Of a DNA stretch of 64,000 nucleotides, positions 61,520 through 64,000 are shown piece by piece; position 1 is the stretch's first letter; each line of letters starts with the position of its first letter. The DNA is from Mariniradius saccharolyticus AK6 (GTDB lineage: Bacteria > Bacteroidota > Bacteroidia > Cytophagales > Cyclobacteriaceae). A program made the position numbers and the translations under genes. The notes beneath the pieces are model-generated. The model ran no database searches and had not been told where the DNA came from. It saw nothing but the letters and a program-made list of their open reading frames with translations. The stretch covers positions 173,382 to 237,381 of the forward strand of contig NZ_AMZY02000005.1 in the NCBI RefSeq assembly GCF_000330725.2, written 5' to 3'.

Positions 61520-63850
61520 CTATTTTTTGCTTTTGGCGCGCTTCATCGGATTATCGCCCGAGGCTGCGCCTCTTACTCCTCCTGCGCCTTTGAACATCTC
61601 AAATCGGCTTGGCACATATTGTTGCGGCCAATGGTTGTTGGACTCGTCGATGTCCGCAGTCTCCCGGTAGGGGTCAAGCAGGACGCTTTTCACTTCCTTT
61701 TTCTTGGCAAATACCTTGGACACTTCCCATTCATCATATCTCCAAATCTCTGCGGGAATCCTTTCGACCTCGGAAGTACCGTCCACATAGTTCAACTGGA
61801 TGATCAGCGGCATCACCAACCCGCCGAGGTTTTTGAACTTCAACTCGTAGAAATTCAGGCCGGAATTTAACAGCTCCTTTTCCTTTGGACTCAGTCTCGC
61901 CATAAAGTCGTTGTAGGCCTTTTCGTCCTCCGGCGTCAAAGTAAATGGATTGTAGGAATTGTAGAAATCCCGCGTCGCCGGATCGGTCTCAACCACGGTC
62001 TGTGGCACGTCCTTTTGGTTGAAGGTTTTGCTGATATAATCCTCTTCGCGTTCGAAGGCTTTTTTCTCGTCAGCCTTTTTTTCCGCTGGGGTGCGGTTAT
62101 CCATTTTGTACCAATTGACCGTCTCAAGCGCAATATCTACCGGCTCCGTACCAAAGAACCAACCCCTCCAGAACCAGTCCAAATCGACTGCGGAAGCATC
62201 CTCCATCGTCCTGAAGAAATCCTCTGGCGTCGGGTGCTTGAACATCCACCTTTGGGCATACTCCTTGAAAGCGTAATCGAAAAGCTCCCGGCCCATGATG
62301 GTTTCCCGGAGGATGACCAAAGCAGTGGCCGGCTTGGCATAAGCATTCGGCCCAAACTGGATGATGTTTTCCGAATTGGTCATGATGGGTTCCAAGGTAT
62401 TTTTCTCGCTGCGCATGTAAGGCACGATCTTGTGTGCCGGTCCTCGACGGGATGGATAGTTTCTGTCCCATTCCTGCTCAGCCATGTACTGCATGAAGGT
62501 ATTCAAGCCTTCGTCCATCCAAGTCCACTGACGCTCGTCGGAGTTGACGATCATTGGGAAGAAGTTGTGCCCGACCTCGTGGATGATGACCGAAATCATG
62601 CCGTACTTGATCGCATCGGAATAGGTACCGTCCGCGTCAGGTCTACCATAATTGAAGCAAATCATCGGATACTCCATCCCATTGGTAGCCTCTACGGATA
62701 TCGCCGTTGGATATGGATAGTCAAAAGTCTTGGCGGCGTAGGATTTGATCGTATGTGCTACGACGCGCGTGGAATACTGTTCCCAAAGCGGATTGGCCTC
62801 CTTGGCATAATATGACATGGCCATCACATCTTTGCCTCCCTGCTTCACCGCCATCGCATCCCAAATGAACTTCCTTGAGGAAGTCCAGGCAAAATCACGC
62901 ACGTTTTCGGCATGGAAAACCCAGGTTTTTTTGTCCTTGGATTTTGCTTTTTCAAGTTTTTCGGCCTCCGCTTGGGTGCGGATGATGACGGGCTTGTCAT
63001 AGGTTTTTTTGGCAGTTTCCCAACGCTGCAGTTCGGTTGGACTGAGGACTTCCTGTGGATTTTGAAGCACGCCGGTCGCTCCTACCATGTGGTCGGCGGG
63101 GACGGTGATCTTTACTTTGTAGTCACCAAAAGTCAAGGCAAATTCACCCCGACCGGCAAATTGCTTGTTTTGCCAGCCTTCGAAGTCTGAATAGACAGCC
63201 ATTCTTGGAAACCATTCCGCCATGGTGTAGAGGTAGTTTCCGTCGTTGGGAAAATACTCATAGCCGGGACGGCCGCCGATGAAACTCATCCTGTCGTGGA
63301 TATTGAAACTCCAATCCACGGTAAACTCGGTTTTTTGACCGGGAAGCAAAGGCTGAGGCAAATCGACCCGCATCATCGTATGGTTGATGGTGACGGGGAT
63401 ATCCTTGCCTGTCATGTCCTTGACGGAGTGGATTTTATAGCCAAGGTCCAAATCATGCCAAAGAATGTTCTCCAACTGCCGCAGGTTCATGCGCGGATTG
63501 ATGCTGCTTTCGGCTGTTTTGGGGGTGTTGGAATCCTTCGCACGCTCATTTTGGTCGAGTTGGATCCAAAGGTATTTGAGTGGATCGGGGGAATTGTTGT
63601 AGTAGGTGACCTTCTGCCAGCCTTTGATGGATTGGTTGTCATCATTGAGCTCGACCGAGATTTCATGGTCGGCCTTTTGCTGCCAATACATATGTCCCGG
63701 CGCACCGGATGCGGTACGGTAGACATTGGGAGAGCGCAGCATGGTGCCAAGTTGCTCAAAGCGCTCGGCGTGGTTTTGTGCAGACCATTGGGCAAATCCA
63801 GGTTGGATTCCCAAAAACATCAAAACAACAATTGGTAATAGCTTTCTCAT
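61520..63850 (-). CDS. Secreted M1-family metallopeptidase
   Basis: This is a protein of 776 residues, starting at MRKLLPIVVLMFLGIQPGFA (63850). The zinc motif is HEVGHNFFP, with the third ligand in WMDEGLN, as in gluzincin aminopeptidases. The substrate-binding GxMEN equivalent appears as NGMEYPMI. The C-terminus contains a Lys/Glu-rich linker (PAEKKADEKKAFEREED) and a beta domain. It probably trims peptides in the periplasm. Length and motif order fit the Bacteroidota M1 group. Its promoter is expected in the last 150 bases of the window. Confidence 0.92.
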   Translation of the reverse strand: MRKLLPIVVLMFLGIQPGFAQWSAQNHAERFEQLGTMLRSPNVYRTASGAPGHMYWQQKADHEISVELNDDNQSIKGWQKVTYYNNSPDPLKYLWIQLDQNERAKDSNTPKTAESSINPRMNLRQLENILWHDLDLGYKIHSVKDMTGKDIPVTINHTMMRVDLPQPLLPGQKTEFTVDWSFNIHDRMSFIGGRPGYEYFPNDGNYLYTMAEWFPRMAVYSDFEGWQNKQFAGRGEFALTFGDYKVKITVPADHMVGATGVLQNPQEVLSPTELQRWETAKKTYDKPVIIRTQAEAEKLEKAKSKDKKTWVFHAENVRDFAWTSSRKFIWDAMAVKQGGKDVMAMSYYAKEANPLWEQYSTRVVAHTIKSYAAKTFDYPYPTAISVEATNGMEYPMICFNYGRPDADGTYSDAIKYGMISVIIHEVGHNFFPMIVNSDERQWTWMDEGLNTFMQYMAEQEWDRNYPSRRGPAHKIVPYMRSEKNTLEPIMTNSENIIQFGPNAYAKPATALVILRETIMGRELFDYAFKEYAQRWMFKHPTPEDFFRTMEDASAVDLDWFWRGWFFGTEPVDIALETVNWYKMDNRTPAEKKADEKKAFEREEDYISKTFNQKDVPQTVVETDPATRDFYNSYNPFTLTPEDEKAYNDFMARLSPKEKELLNSGLNFYELKFKNLGGLVMPLIIQLNYVDGTSEVERIPAEIWRYDEWEVSKVFAKKKEVKSVLLDPYRETADIDESNNHWPQQYVPSRFEMFKGAGGVRGAASGDNPMKRAKSKK

Positions 63851-63972
63851 ACACGTTTGTTTGTTAATCAATTTGGCCTTTTTTCAAAGACAAAAGACAT
63901 AAGACTCAAGATTCAAGACTGACGAACTCAGGTGCACCCTATTTATCAGCATACAACACCTTCCAAAATCAA

Positions 63973-64000
63973 CAATTTTCCAATTTTCCAATTTTCCAAT
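63973..64000 (+). repeat. 8-bp tandem repeat at the window edge
   Basis: CAATTTTC is repeated three times and then begins again (CAAT) at the right edge, so the array may continue. It is a simple sequence repeat upstream of the M1 peptidase. Confidence 0.75.

Overview
The window looks like a chromosomal segment of a Bacteroidota bacterium, most likely order Cytophagales and perhaps a Cyclobacteriaceae relative. This is inferred from gene content; no marker search was run. Supporting signs are the MurF-alanine racemase fusion, a GH3-family gene directly after lptB, DUF3857 transglutaminases, PD40 lipoproteins, a ThuA/PVC-type oxidoreductase, tRNA genes with no encoded CCA, and several TAnnTTTG-type -7 promoter elements. 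Coding density is high, operons are short, and genes frequently overlap by 1-4 bases. I see no transposase, phage, CRISPR array or rRNA.

Layout. 1-7 kb: a partial YdjC-type deacetylase, two secreted proteins, a DASH cryptochrome, a quinone-oxidoreductase-like enzyme, a VOC lipoprotein and an alpha/beta hydrolase. 7-14 kb: dxs followed closely by a DUF4160/DUF2442 pair, then scpA, a flippase-like membrane protein and the murF-alr fusion. 14-17 kb: a TonB-C protein, a secreted unknown and an MFS transporter. 17-27 kb: a sugar/polyol gene block with an aldo/keto reductase, Zn-dependent dehydrogenase, two TIM-barrel epimerases, a RhaM-like mutarotase, a Gfo/Idh oxidoreductase, a 1166-residue ThuA/beta-propeller/cupredoxin lipoprotein and a divergent AraC regulator. 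27-34 kb: tRNA-Leu and tRNA-Gly, a LuxR regulator, mutS, a SpoU methyltransferase, csaA and a Rieske protein. 33-38 kb: a second Gfo/Idh enzyme, a carboxylesterase divergent from a Nudix-type regulator across a clear palindromic operator, and YceI.

38-44 kb: a PD40 lipoprotein gene preceded by a 13-C tract and bracketed by two nearly identical terminators, then recJ-lptB-GH3. 43.9-46 kb: an AT-rich accessory patch whose three genes appear to be integron-type cassettes without an integrase. Two attC-like sites, about 127 and 131 bp, have end cores that pair with the cassette starts. 46-64 kb: mtgA, a methyltransferase, two overlapping DUF3857 proteins (one with its catalytic residues lost), a MaoC dehydratase, an SDR, a VanX-like dipeptidase, a ThuA protein, an ABA4-like membrane pair, an rRNA methyltransferase, prfA, a GNAT, an outer-membrane beta-barrel, a DUF4143 ATPase preceded by three 33-bp palindromic repeats, and an M1 peptidase.

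The most unusual signals are the cassette patch, the poly-C tract that can switch an upstream ATG into the lipoprotein frame, and the palindromic repeats before the DUF4143 ATPase.
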